Below, one piece after another: positions 51,221 to 61,851 of a stretch of 64,000 nucleotides of DNA. Under the pieces are notes generated by a model. It saw only the letters and a list, made by a program, of their open reading frames with translations. It ran no database searches and was not told the DNA's origin. The position numbers and the translations under genes are program-made. Origin of the DNA: Sphingomonas sp. IC081 (GTDB taxonomy: Bacteria > Pseudomonadota > Alphaproteobacteria > Sphingomonadales > Sphingomonadaceae); the NCBI RefSeq assembly GCF_006874585.1, contig NZ_CP029761.1, positions 2,615,001 to 2,679,000 of the forward strand, in the 5' to 3' direction. Position 1 is the first letter of the stretch. Each line of letters starts with the position of its first letter.

Positions 51221-52137
51221 CAGGTATTCCTCAATTGCAGCAGCTGCGCGATCACGGCGATGGCGATCACGTCGGGTTCCTTGCCCACCACTCCCGGCAG
51301 GCCGATCGGCGCGGTAAGGCGGGCAATTGCCTCCTCCCCCACACCATCGGCCCTCAGCCGCGACTTGAAGCGGGCGATCTTGGTGGACGAACCGATCAGC
51401 CCGACAAACGCCAGCGGCGGACGCGAGAGCGCGGCCAGCGTCAGGTGATAGTCGAGCGGATGGTCGTGGGTGAGAATGGCGACGGCGGCATCCTCGGGCG
51501 CTTCGGCGATGCAGTGGGCGATCGTGTCCTCGGCCATGACGGTAACGCCGTCGATCCGCGCCTGCTCGGGCCGGGTGTCGAACCAGGCGAGCTGCAGCGG
51601 CAGGCCCGTCAGGTGCCGCGCGATCGCCTGCCCGACATGGCCCGCGCCGAACAGGTAAAACGGGCGCGGCCGCTCGCCCACCGGCTCGGCGATGCGGGCG
51701 CCGATGCCCGGACGCTCGCCGCGCGCGGACTGATGGGTCGCGGTCTCGCGCACGAACACCGCGCGCTGCACCGCGCCTTGCGCCAGCGTCGTCACCAGCA
51801 TGCGCCCCGGCTCGGCATCGTGCAGCCAGTCCAGCGCGGCGGGATCGAGATGCTCGATCAGCAACCGCACCCGGCCGCCGCAGCACTGGCCGAGCAAGGG
51901 GCCGAGCGGATAGTCCTGCACCCGCCAGCTCCCCGGCGGCAGCGCCAGGATCGCGCGCGCCTGCTCGGCGGCGCGGAATTCGAGCTGCCCGCCGCCGATC
52001 GTGCCCTGCTGCCCGCCCTGCGTCACCAGCATGCGCGTGCCGCCGCCGCGCGGCGCCGACCCCTCGGTGGCAAGCACCGAGATGAGAGCGCAAGGCTCCT
52101 GCGGCAGCCTGCGCAGCCAACCGGTCCACTGCGTCAT
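51220..52137 (-). CDS. xdhC: xanthine dehydrogenase accessory protein XdhC
   Basis: This 305-residue chaperone has an N-terminal XdhC/CoxI domain (LISVLATEGSAPRGGGTRML; GTIGGGQLEF; LGQCCGGRVRLLIE) and a C-terminal Rossmann domain (YLFGAGHVGQAIARHL; ILTHDHPLDYHL; FVGLIGSSTKIARF). XdhC binds the molybdenum cofactor, promotes its sulfuration and inserts it into XdhB. The gene follows xdhB with an ATGA overlap and precedes guaD with TGATG, keeping chaperone and enzyme subunits in step. Confidence 0.94.
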   Translation of the reverse strand: MTQWTGWLRRLPQEPCALISVLATEGSAPRGGGTRMLVTQGGQQGTIGGGQLEFRAAEQARAILALPPGSWRVQDYPLGPLLGQCCGGRVRLLIEHLDPAALDWLHDAEPGRMLVTTLAQGAVQRAVFVRETATHQSARGERPGIGARIAEPVGERPRPFYLFGAGHVGQAIARHLTGLPLQLAWFDTRPEQARIDGVTVMAEDTIAHCIAEAPEDAAVAILTHDHPLDYHLTLAALSRPPLAFVGLIGSSTKIARFKSRLRADGVGEEAIARLTAPIGLPGVVGKEPDVIAIAVIAQLLQLRNT

Positions 52138-54435
52138 CGCGCGGCCAGCTCCCGGATCGCGGCCAGCACCCGCTCGGGCGTTGCCGGGGCGCCAAGCTCG
52201 GGCATCGCCCGCTTGCCCGGCGCGGTGGCGGCAACCGCGCGGTTGAGGGCCGAGAACACCGAGATCGCCAGCATGAACGGCGGCTCGCCCACCGCCTTGG
52301 AGCGGTTGATCGTCGGCTCCACGTTCTCGCCGTCCCACAGGCTGACGGTGAAATGGCGCGCGCGGTCGGACGCGGTCGGGATCTTGTAGGTCGCCGGGCT
52401 ATGGGTGAGCAGGCGGCCCTTGCCGTCGAACACCAGGTCCTCGGTGGTCAGCCAGCCCTGCCCCTGCAGGAAACCGCCCTCGATCTGCCCCTTGTCGACC
52501 GCCGCGTTGAGCGAGCGGCCGACGTCGTGCAGGATGTCCACCGCCAGCACCTTGTGCTCGCCGGTCAGGCTGTCGATGGCGACTTCGGACACCGCCGCGC
52601 CGTAGGCGAAGTAGTAGAACGGCCGCCCCCGGTGCGCGGCGCGGTCGTATGCGATGCCGGGCGTGGCGTAGAAGCCGGTGGAGGAAAGCGAGACGCGGCC
52701 CATGTGCGCCTTGCGGGCGACTTCGGCGAACGTCAGCCGTTCCTCGCCCGCCAGCACGCCTTCGCTGGAAAACACCACCTCGTGCGCGGCGCAGCCGTGG
52801 ATGCGGGCAAGGAATGCGGTCAGCCGGTCGCGGATGGTCCTGGCCGCGTTGTAGGCCGCCATGCCGTTGAGATCGGAGCCGGAACTGGCCGCCGTGGCCG
52901 AAGTATTGGGCACCTTGTCGGTCCGCGTCGAGGTGATGCGCACCTGGGCAAGCGGCACCGCGAACACGTCCGCCACCACTTGCGCGACCTTGACGTAGAG
53001 CCCCTGCCCCATCTCGGTGCCGCCGTGGTTCACCTGGATCGAGCCGTCGGCATAGACGTGCACCAGCGCGCCGGCCTGGTTGAGATGGGTGGTGGTGAAG
53101 CTGATGCCGAACTTCACCGGGGTCAGGGCAATGCCCTTCTTGATTACCGGGCTGGCGGCGTTGAAGGCGTCGACGGCGCGCGCGCGGGCGTCGTAATCCG
53201 CATCGCGGCGCAACTGCGCGATCAGCTCCGGCGCGATGTTGTCGGCCACGGTCATGCCGTAAGGCGTCACCGCGCGCCCCGGGCCGTAGAGGTTGGCGCA
53301 GCGCACATCGAGCGGGTCCAACCCCAGCGCCAGCGCGACGTGATCGATGATCCGCTCGATCGCCAGCATGCCCTGCGGCCCGCCGAAGCCTCGAAACGCG
53401 GTGGCCGAGACGGTGTTGGTCTTCAGCCGCTCCGAGACGATCTCGACATCGGGCAGGAAATAGCAATTGTCGGCATGGAACATCGCGCGGTCGTTGATCG
53501 CGGGCGAGAGGTCCTCGCTCGCCCCGCAGCGCGAGGCGAGGTGGAGCGAGAGCGCGAGGATCTGCCCGGCATCGTCGAAACCGGCCTCATAGGCGACCTC
53601 GAACTCGTGGCGCTTGCCGGTCAGCACCATGTCGTCGTCACGGTCGGCGCGGAACTTGGCGGCGCGGCCGGTCTTCACCGCCACCAGCGCGGCGGCGGCG
53701 GCAAAGCTGGTGGCCTGGGTTTCCTTGCCGCCGAAGCCGCCGCCCATGCGCCGCACCTCCACCGTGACATCGGCGGACGAGCCCCCCAGCAGATGCGCGA
53801 CAAGGTGCTGCACTTCGCTCGGATGCTGGGTGGAGCACAGCACATGGACCTGCCCGTCCTCGCCCGGCGTCGCCACCGAGACATGGCCTTCGAGATAGAA
53901 ATGGTCCTGCCCGCCCATCGCGAACCGGCCCGCGATGCGGTGCGGCGCGGCCTCGAGCGCGGCGCCGGCATCGCCGCGCGCCATGCGCTGGGTCGCCTCG
54001 ATCCGGCTACCCGCCGCGCGCGCCTCGGCGATGGTGACGACGGCGGGCTGGGTCTCGTAGACCACCTTGCCGAGCCGCGCGGCCTTGCGGGCCGCGCGCT
54101 GGCTGGTCGCCGCGACGAGGAACAGCGGCTGGCCCGGGAACAGGACTTCGCCGTCCGCCAGCAGGCCCTCGTCATGGCGGACCGGGCCGACGTTGTTGTC
54201 GCCGGGAATATCGGCGGCGGTATAGACGGCAACAACGCCCTCCGCCGCGCGCACGGCGGAAAGGTCCATCGCGGCGATCCGCGCGCGCGTCTCGCCCGCC
54301 TGCCCGAAGGCAAGGTGGAGCATGTCCGCAGGCTCGGGCGCATCGTCGGCATAGCGGGCCTGGCCGGTGACGTGGAGGTGCGCGGAATCGTGGGGGTTTT
54401 CGGGCCGTGCCCGGGCCTGCCAGGCAGGATCGCGC

Positions 54436-54443
<8 letters not shown>
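52134..54443 (-). CDS. xdhB: xanthine dehydrogenase molybdenum-binding subunit
   Basis: A 769-residue molybdopterin subunit. Characteristic motifs are MGGGFGGKETQA, AFRGFGGPQGMLA (substrate Arg), NHGGTEMGQGLYVKVAQ (cofactor Gln), PNTSATAASSGSD, and the catalytic Glu in KAVGEPPFML. It oxidises hypoxanthine to xanthine and xanthine to urate. It overlaps xdhA by 8 bp and xdhC by 4 bp. The XdhA/XdhB two-subunit form, with FeS and FAD domains fused in XdhA, is the Rhodobacter-type enzyme. Confidence 0.95.
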
Positions 54444-55869
<1,426 letters not shown>

Positions 55870-55870
55870 G

Positions 55871-56212
55871 TCAGCTGCCCCGGTAGGTCGAATAGCCGAA
55901 GGGCGAGACCAGCAGCGGCACGTGATAATGGCCGCCCGCATCAGCAATACCGAAATGGACCGGCACCCGGTCGATGAACGGCGGCTGCGGCAGTTCGGTG
56001 CCCTTTTCCCGGAAGTAGTCGGCCACGGCAAAGGTCAGGGCATAAGTCCCCGGCGCGAGCGCGGGAAGGCCGGGGCAGCGACCATCGGCATTGGTGGTGC
56101 CGGTGAACAGCACCGTGCCGGCAGCGTCGGCCAGTTCGAGCGCCACGCCCGCGGCCGGGCAGCCGTGGGCGGTGTCGAGGACGTGGGTGGACAGGGTTGA
56201 AAGCGTGCTCAT
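55871..56212 (-). CDS. pucM: 5-hydroxyisourate hydrolase (transthyretin-like)
   Basis: A 113-residue transthyretin-related protein: STHVLDTAHGCPAAGVAL (N-terminal His), NADGRC, FHVP-type strands and the C-terminal signature SPFGYSTYRGS, which carries the catalytic YRGS end. It hydrolyses 5-hydroxyisourate, the direct product of urate oxidation, to OHCU. The gene starts as ATGA over the stop of an FMO-like flavoprotein and ends one base before xdhA. There is no signal peptide, so it is cytosolic. Confidence 0.95.
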   Translation of the reverse strand: MSTLSTLSTHVLDTAHGCPAAGVALELADAAGTVLFTGTTNADGRCPGLPALAPGTYALTFAVADYFREKGTELPQPPFIDRVPVHFGIADAGGHYHVPLLVSPFGYSTYRGS

Positions 56213-57639
56213 GCGGCACCCGTCCTGGGCCAGGCGCCGAGGAACTCGTGCTCGTCGTAAGCCATGAAATCGCGAACCAGTTCGTCGCGGTCGTCGAGGA
56301 AAAGCTGGTCGGCCACGCCACGCAGCAGGCGCGGCAGGGCATTGTGCAGCCCCGACAGCGCCGAGGCCGAAAGCCCCAGGCTCACCAAGGCCGAATAGTT
56401 GAACGCAAACAGCCCGTGCAGCGGTGCGCCGTCGGCGCCGGGCCGCGGCAGGAACTCGAACGCCTCGCCGAGATAGGGATGCGCATCGATCAGCATGTTG
56501 CGCGGACCGGCGGGCGTCACCCGCTCGCCCCAGCGCAGGATCGAGTCCGCGACCGCGCCCAGTTCGGGACGCAGGCCGGGATCGCTGACGAGGCCGGTGG
56601 AGATCACCACGAAGTCGAACTCGTGGAACCCCTGCGGCGAGGTCACCCTGACCCGCCCTTCGTGCTCGGCCACGTCGAGCCAGGGCGCGCCGAGGTGCAG
56701 GTGGAAACCCGGCCATGCCGCCGCACGCTCGAACGTGTCGTTGGTCGGCGGCTGGTTGTGGCCGAGGAAACAGTCCATCGCCGCATATTTGGTGACGTCG
56801 TCGAGCGCGGGGTAACGCGCGGTAAAGCCCACCCGCTCCATGAAACGGATCGGGTTGACGCGCGGCAGCTGCTTGCGGCGGATGAAGACTTCGGCCGCCG
56901 CGACGCCCTGCGACAGCGCGTGCTGGGCATTGTCGAAGGCCGAGGCACCGCCGCCGAGGATGCCGATGCGCTTGCCGTGGAGCGCACCGAAGTCGATCGG
57001 CTCGCTGGTATGGGCCCAGAGCGCCTTGGGCAGGTTGTCGCGCACCATCGCGGGCGTGTGCCACTCGCCGCCGCCCTGGATGCCGGTGGCGAGCACCACC
57101 TTGCGGGCATGTTCCACCAAGCCGCCGGCGAAGTGCAGACGGTGCAGGCCCTGCTGCGGCAGCGGTTCGATCCGCGTGAGCTTCGCGCCGTTCTCGACCG
57201 GCAGGTCCAGCACCGCGCGATACCAGCGCAGATAGTCCATCCAGTCGCCGCGCGCGATCTTGTCCACCGCCTCCCAACCGGCAGCGCCGTGCTGCGCCTC
57301 CCACCAGGCGCGGTAGGTGAGCGAGGGAATGCCGAAATCGATGGGATTGAGATGCTTGGGCGTGCGCAGCGTCACCATGCGCGCATAAGTCTCCCAGGGG
57401 CCTTCGAACCCGGCCGCGTTCTCGTCGAAGACCATGACGTTCGCCACGCCCTCGCGGCGCAGGCCGAAGGCGGTGGAAAGCCCGCACTGGCCGCCGCCGA
57501 TCACGGCCACGTCGAGCACGCGCTCGCCTTGATACTCACGCGGGCGCACCCATTCCGGGCGGACAAAACCGATCAGATCGAGCTCGCGCGCAAGCTGCGC
57601 CTCGAGCGCGGGCAGGCCAATGGCGCCGGTGGAAGTCAT
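56209..57639 (-). CDS. FMO-like FAD/NAD(P)-binding flavoprotein, candidate urate oxidase
   Basis: A 476-residue flavoprotein with two dinucleotide sites: GGGQCG at 48-53 (FAD) and GGGASA at 229-234 (NADPH), separated by FEGPWETY (78-85) and LRTPKHL (91-97), similar in place to the FxGxW and LRSPKHL patterns of flavin-containing and Baeyer-Villiger monooxygenases. It is not PHBH-fold HpxO. It lies between the OHCU decarboxylase and HIU hydrolase genes, with 4-bp overlaps on both sides, exactly where a urate-oxidising enzyme belongs, and no other such enzyme is in the window. I infer that it may hydroxylate urate to 5-hydroxyisourate; the sequence alone proves only a flavoprotein oxygenase/oxidoreductase. 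Confidence 0.8.
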   Translation of the reverse strand: MTSTGAIGLPALEAQLARELDLIGFVRPEWVRPREYQGERVLDVAVIGGGQCGLSTAFGLRREGVANVMVFDENAAGFEGPWETYARMVTLRTPKHLNPIDFGIPSLTYRAWWEAQHGAAGWEAVDKIARGDWMDYLRWYRAVLDLPVENGAKLTRIEPLPQQGLHRLHFAGGLVEHARKVVLATGIQGGGEWHTPAMVRDNLPKALWAHTSEPIDFGALHGKRIGILGGGASAFDNAQHALSQGVAAAEVFIRRKQLPRVNPIRFMERVGFTARYPALDDVTKYAAMDCFLGHNQPPTNDTFERAAAWPGFHLHLGAPWLDVAEHEGRVRVTSPQGFHEFDFVVISTGLVSDPGLRPELGAVADSILRWGERVTPAGPRNMLIDAHPYLGEAFEFLPRPGADGAPLHGLFAFNYSALVSLGLSASALSGLHNALPRLLRGVADQLFLDDRDELVRDFMAYDEHEFLGAWPRTGAA

Positions 57640-58076
57640 GCCATGTCCTCAAGCCGCAGGCGAACGATCTCGCCGATCTGCTCCAGCGCCGTGGCCACTT
57701 CCGCATCGCGCCCGTTTTCGAGCCGACGTTCCATGGCCATGAGAATACCCGCCTTGTCGGTCAGGCGCACGCAGATGATGAAGGGGAAGCCGAAACGGTC
57801 GCGATAGGCCGCGTTCAGCGCGTGGAAGCGTTCGTATTCGTGAGGCGTCAGCCGGTCGAGCCCGGCGCTGGCCTGCTCGGCGGCGCTGGCCTCGGTCAGC
57901 GTCCGGTCGATCGCCGCCTTGCCGGCGAGTTCCGGGTGCGCGCGGATCAGCGCCAGCTGCTCCTCGCCGCTTGCCTCGTGCAGCACCGCCAGCAGGTCGG
58001 CGAGCCGGTCCCCCGAGGAGGGCCGCGCATCGGCGCGTTCCTCAACCCAGGGGCTATGCTCGAAGAGCGCCGTCAT
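57636..58076 (-). CDS. uraD: OHCU decarboxylase
   Basis: A 146-residue 2-oxo-4-hydroxy-4-carboxy-5-ureidoimidazoline decarboxylase. Key motifs are FEHSPWVEERA, RAHPELAGKAA (catalytic His47), LNAAYRDRFGFPFIICVR and a C-terminal EIVRLRLEDM. It yields S-allantoin. The protein lacks about 20 residues seen before FEHSPW in most homologues; the start is fixed by a TAATG junction with hpxZ and no earlier in-frame start exists outside that gene. The catalytic part is complete. Its TGA overlaps the flavoprotein ATG. Confidence 0.93.
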   Translation of the reverse strand: MTALFEHSPWVEERADARPSSGDRLADLLAVLHEASGEEQLALIRAHPELAGKAAIDRTLTEASAAEQASAGLDRLTPHEYERFHALNAAYRDRFGFPFIICVRLTDKAGILMAMERRLENGRDAEVATALEQIGEIVRLRLEDMA

Positions 58077-58456
58077 TAATGGGTGTTCCCTTCAAGGCTG
58101 ACGTGGGCGGAGACCACCTTCCAGCCATCGGCGAACTTGACCCAGCTCTGCGTCTGGCGGCCGCGCCGCTCGCTGTTCTCGCGGAAGAACTCGGCATCGG
58201 CGGTGGCGAAGCGGTCGCCGTAGACGGTGATCGCGACGCGGCCGAGCTTGCGCTGCGGGGAACCGCCGCGGCCCTTGCGGAATTCGCGGATCTCCTCGAT
58301 GCCGTAAAGCACTTCGCCCACGCCGTAGCGGTTGGTGGTCGGCGCATCGTGGAACAGCGCGTCCATCGCCGGAATATCGTCCTCCATCAACGCGCGCTCG
58401 TATTCCTGAAAGGCTGCGGTCACTTCGGCGAGAAGGTCGGGATCGTCGATAGTCAT
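58076..58456 (-). CDS. hpxZ: HpxZ-like protein of oxalurate metabolism (DUF3225)
   Basis: A 126-residue NTF2/SnoaL-like protein (MTIDDPDLLAEVTAAFQEYE; ALFHDAPTTNRYGVGEVLYG; WKVVSAHVS) matching the DUF3225/HpxZ family, which in Klebsiella lies in the hpx locus for use of oxalurate. The biochemical role is not established. It is located between puuE (4-bp overlap) and uraD (1-bp overlap). Together with HpxW it indicates the oxalurate-oxamate branch. Confidence 0.88.
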   Translation of the reverse strand: MTIDDPDLLAEVTAAFQEYERALMEDDIPAMDALFHDAPTTNRYGVGEVLYGIEEIREFRKGRGGSPQRKLGRVAITVYGDRFATADAEFFRENSERRGRQTQSWVKFADGWKVVSAHVSLEGNTH

Positions 58457-59334
58457 GCGGGGTGGACCTCCATCCAGTGGCGGGCGATGTCGATGCGGCG
58501 GGCGATCCAGGCGTCACCACGGGCGGTGACGTGGTCGAGGAAACGGGCAAGCGCGCGGGCGCGGCCGGGCTTGCCGGCGATGCGGCCATGGAGGCCCACG
58601 CTCATCATCCGCCCGCCTTCCTCGCAAAGCTGGTCGAACGTATCGCGCATGTGGCGAAAGAACTGCTCGCCCTCGGTAAAGCCGTTGAGCGCGACGATCT
58701 TCATGTCGTTGACGTCGAGCGTATAGGGCACGATCAGCTGCGGTCTTCCGTGGCGGCGGTCCCAGTAGGGCAGGTCGTCGGCGTAGCTGTCGGCATCGTA
58801 GAGGAAGCCGCCCTCCTCGGCGACCAGCCGCGCCGTATTGGGCGAGGTGCGCCCCTGATACCAGCCGAGCGGGCGGCTGCCGGTGAGGCTTTCGTGGAGC
58901 GCGATGGCCTCGGCGATATGGGCGCGTTCGACCTCCTCGGAAACGTACTGGTAGTCGATCCAGCGCAGCCCGTGGCTGGCGATCTCCCAGTCGGCCTCCC
59001 GCATGGCGGCGACCGCTTCGGGGTTCATTGCCATGGCCTTGGCCACGCCGAACACCGTCACCGGCAGGCCCCGCTCGGTAAAGATCCGGTGGAGCCGCCA
59101 GAACCCGGCGCGGCTGCCGTATTCGTAGAGGCTTTCCATCGCCATCGCCCGATCGGCATGGCTGGCGGCGCCGACCATCTCGCTGAGGAAGGCCTCGGAG
59201 CGCTCGTCGCCGTTGAGGACGGAGTTTTCGGCGCCTTCCTCATAGTTGATGACGAACTGCACTGCCACGCGCGCCCCGTTCGGCCACTGCGGATCGGGCG
59301 GGGTGCGGCCATAACCGACAAGATCGCGGGTCAT
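58453..59334 (-). CDS. puuE: allantoinase PuuE (polysaccharide-deacetylase fold)
   Basis: A 293-residue protein of the metal-independent allantoinase family: VGYGRTPPDPQWPNGARVAV, VQFVINYEEGAENSVL, YEYGSRAGFWRLHRIF, EIASHGLRWIDYQ, GWYQGRTSPNTARLV and YTLDVNDMKI. It opens allantoin to allantoate. It belongs to the carbohydrate esterase 4 fold rather than the amidohydrolase-type AllB. It overlaps the aminotransferase gene upstream and hpxZ downstream, both ATGA. Confidence 0.94.
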   Translation of the reverse strand: MTRDLVGYGRTPPDPQWPNGARVAVQFVINYEEGAENSVLNGDERSEAFLSEMVGAASHADRAMAMESLYEYGSRAGFWRLHRIFTERGLPVTVFGVAKAMAMNPEAVAAMREADWEIASHGLRWIDYQYVSEEVERAHIAEAIALHESLTGSRPLGWYQGRTSPNTARLVAEEGGFLYDADSYADDLPYWDRRHGRPQLIVPYTLDVNDMKIVALNGFTEGEQFFRHMRDTFDQLCEEGGRMMSVGLHGRIAGKPGRARALARFLDHVTARGDAWIARRIDIARHWMEVHPA

Positions 59335-60572
59335 TCGCCCCAGGCCTCCAGCGCCGCCGGGACCGCATCGCCGAGCGGCAGCGCGAAACCCTCCATCCGC
59401 AGGCACGCTTCCAGCGCCGCCAGCGTCAGCAGCACCTTGTGCTTCATGGCGTTGTAGCCCATCGCGCCGATCCGCCAGATCCGCCCCTGGAGCGGGCCGA
59501 AGGCGGTGCCGATCTCGATCTCGAACTGCTCGCGCATGGCCTTGCGCACCGCCTCGCCGTCGACGCCCCCCGGGATGAAGACGCCGGTCACGTTGGTCAT
59601 CCGGTGGGCATCGTCGCCAAAGACCGTGAGGCCCATGGCGCGCAGGCCCGCCGCCATCGCCCGGCCCGCGGCGGCATGGCGGGCGTAACGCGCCTCCAGC
59701 CCTTCGCCCAGCGCGATCCGCGCGCATTCGCGCGCGGCGTAGAGCATCGAGGTCGCCTCGGTATGGTGGTTGAGGCGCTTGTCCGACCAGTAGTCCATGA
59801 CCATCGCGAGGTCGAAATAGTTGGAGCGGATGCGCGGCCCCTGCCCGTCGACGATGTCGTCGCGGCGGATGCCCTGCTCGACATGGCGGCGGCGGCCGAT
59901 GTGCTCGGCCGCCTGGTCCGAGATGGTGATCGGCGCCGAGCCGGACGGCCCGCCGAGGCACTTCTGCAAGCCGCCGGTGACGACGTCGACGCCCCAGCGA
60001 TCCGCCGCCAGTTCCATGCCGCCGATCGTCGCGGTGGCATCGACATAGCTGAGCGCGCCGGCCTCACGGCAAAGCTCTCCGAAGCCGTCGAGCGGCTGCG
60101 CCATGGTGGTGGAGGTATCGCCATGGATGGTGGCGACGATCTTGGGGTGGCAGCGGGCAATCGCCTCGGCCACGCGTTCCAGCGGCACGACCTCGCCCCA
60201 GGGTGCGTCGACCGTCTCGATCACCGCGCCGATGCGGGTGAGGATCTCGGTCAGCAGCAGGCCGAAGCGGCCGAAGTTGACCACCAGCACGACGTCGCCC
60301 GGCGCCACCATCGAGACCAGCGCCGCCTCGATGCCCGCGCGCGCGGTGCCGTCGACCAGCATGGTCCACTGGTTCCGCGTGCCGAAGATCGGGCGGTAGA
60401 GCGCCATGACCTGATTCATGTAGCCGGTCATTTCCGGGTCGAACTGGCCCAGCAGGTCCGCGCTCATCGCCCGCAGCACGCGGGGGTGCGCATTGATCGG
60501 GCCGGGGCCCATGAGCAGGCGCTGGGGCGGGTCGATCTCGCCGAACAGCAGCGGATCAAGGTCGGTCGGCAC
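59331..60572 (-). CDS. pucG: ureidoglycine-glyoxylate aminotransferase (PucG-like class V)
   Basis: A 413-residue class V PLP aminotransferase: LLMGPGPINAHPRVL, VDGTARAGIEAALVS, HGDTSTTMAQPLDGFG, SYVDATATIGGMEL and the PLP Lys204 in GGLQKCLGGPSG. It belongs to the alanine-glyoxylate aminotransferase family. Next to allantoinase and allantoate amidohydrolase the fitting reaction is ureidoglycine plus glyoxylate to oxalurate plus glycine. The start is a GTG at 60572 with GGGAG upstream, inside the last 17 bp of allC. A general alanine/serine-glyoxylate role is the alternative. Confidence 0.9.
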   Translation of the reverse strand: MPTDLDPLLFGEIDPPQRLLMGPGPINAHPRVLRAMSADLLGQFDPEMTGYMNQVMALYRPIFGTRNQWTMLVDGTARAGIEAALVSMVAPGDVVLVVNFGRFGLLLTEILTRIGAVIETVDAPWGEVVPLERVAEAIARCHPKIVATIHGDTSTTMAQPLDGFGELCREAGALSYVDATATIGGMELAADRWGVDVVTGGLQKCLGGPSGSAPITISDQAAEHIGRRRHVEQGIRRDDIVDGQGPRIRSNYFDLAMVMDYWSDKRLNHHTEATSMLYAARECARIALGEGLEARYARHAAAGRAMAAGLRAMGLTVFGDDAHRMTNVTGVFIPGGVDGEAVRKAMREQFEIEIGTAFGPLQGRIWRIGAMGYNAMKHKVLLTLAALEACLRMEGFALPLGDAVPAALEAWGE

Positions 60573-61851
60573 GGCGGTCTCCCAGTTTGTCGATAAAGCC
60601 CAGCATGACCCGCAGCGCCGCCTCGGCATCGGCGGGTTCGACATGCTCGGCGGGGTTGTGGCTGACGCCGTCCCGGCAGCGGATGAACAGCATCGCGGTG
60701 GGGCAGAGCGCGGCCATCACCATGGCATCGTGCCCGGCGCCCGAGACGAGACGGCGCAGCGGCTGACCGGCCCCGGCCATGGCGGCGTCCATCAGGTCCA
60801 TCAGCGCCGCGTCGCAAGGGCTGGCGGGCAAGTCGTGGACCAGCGCCAGATCGAGCACGAGGCCGCGCCTCGAGGCGACCTGCTCCAGCCGCGCGAGGAT
60901 GGCCTGCGCCGCACGGTCGCGCCGCCCCGCATCGCCCGAGCGCACGTCGATGGTGAAGCGCACCTCGCCGGGGATCACGTTGGCGGCGCCTGGCAGGACC
61001 TCCAGCTTGCCGACGGTGGCGACGAGGGCCGAGCCGTCCTCGCGGGCGATCTCCTCGATGGCGAGCACCATTTCGGCGCTCCCCGCCAGCGCATCGCGGC
61101 GCAGCGGCATCGAGCTTGTGCCCGCGTGCCCGGCCATGCCGCGCACCGTGGCGGCATAGCGCAATTGCGCGGCGATGCCGGTGACGGTGCCGAGCGCGAG
61201 GCCTTCCGCCTCCAGCACCGGGCCCTGCTCGATATGGGCCTCGAGATAGGCGACGATGTCTTCCGGCGCGCGGCGGGCGCTGCGGTAGGCCTGCACCGAG
61301 AGGCGGTCGGTCGGCGTATTGGCCGTCACCACGTCGTAGTCGGTCCTGAACGAGGCCAGCGCCACGTCCAGCGAGACCCCTTGCGCATCGGCGATCCGGT
61401 CAAGATCGGCATCGAGCGTTCCGGCCACCGCGCGGCTGGTCAGCATGGCGGCGGGAAACCGCGAGCCTTCCTCGTCCCCGAACCCGTAGACCTCGATGGC
61501 AAACGGCAGGCGGCGGCCCTGCTCGTGCAGCGCGGCAACGCATTCGATGCCAAGCATGACGCCGAGCGGGCCATCGTAGCAGCCGCCGTCGCGCACCGAA
61601 TCGAGGTGGCTGCCGATCACCAGCGCCGGTGCGCCGGGCACGGTGCCTTCGTAGCGGCCCCGCAGATTGGCGGCAGGATCAAGGTCGACCCGCATGCCCG
61701 CCTCGACCATCCAGGCCCCGACCAGATCGACGGCGGCGTGGTAGGCGGGGCTGAGATAACCGCGATAGAGCCCCTGTTCGGTCTCGCTGTAAGGCCCGGC
61801 GCCCAGCACCTGGCAGCGGGTGACGGCGCGCAGGCCGCTGGCCTCTACCAT
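60556..61851 (-). CDS. allC: allantoate amidohydrolase (M20 family)
   Basis: A 431-residue M20/hydantoinase-carbamoylase family enzyme. Metal ligands and active-site motifs are IGSHLDSVRDGGCYDGPLGV, GDEEGSRFPAAMLTSRA, YLEAHIEQGPVLE, GMAGHAGTSSMPLRRDAL and SGAGHDAMVMA. It hydrolyses allantoate to ureidoglycine, CO2 and ammonia. It shares 7 bp with hpxW and 17 bp with pucG, part of the unbroken gene train. N-carbamoyl amino acid hydrolase is the family alternative, but the context strongly favours allantoate. Confidence 0.92.
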   Translation of the reverse strand: MVEASGLRAVTRCQVLGAGPYSETEQGLYRGYLSPAYHAAVDLVGAWMVEAGMRVDLDPAANLRGRYEGTVPGAPALVIGSHLDSVRDGGCYDGPLGVMLGIECVAALHEQGRRLPFAIEVYGFGDEEGSRFPAAMLTSRAVAGTLDADLDRIADAQGVSLDVALASFRTDYDVVTANTPTDRLSVQAYRSARRAPEDIVAYLEAHIEQGPVLEAEGLALGTVTGIAAQLRYAATVRGMAGHAGTSSMPLRRDALAGSAEMVLAIEEIAREDGSALVATVGKLEVLPGAANVIPGEVRFTIDVRSGDAGRRDRAAQAILARLEQVASRRGLVLDLALVHDLPASPCDAALMDLMDAAMAGAGQPLRRLVSGAGHDAMVMAALCPTAMLFIRCRDGVSHNPAEHVEPADAEAALRVMLGFIDKLGDRRADRP

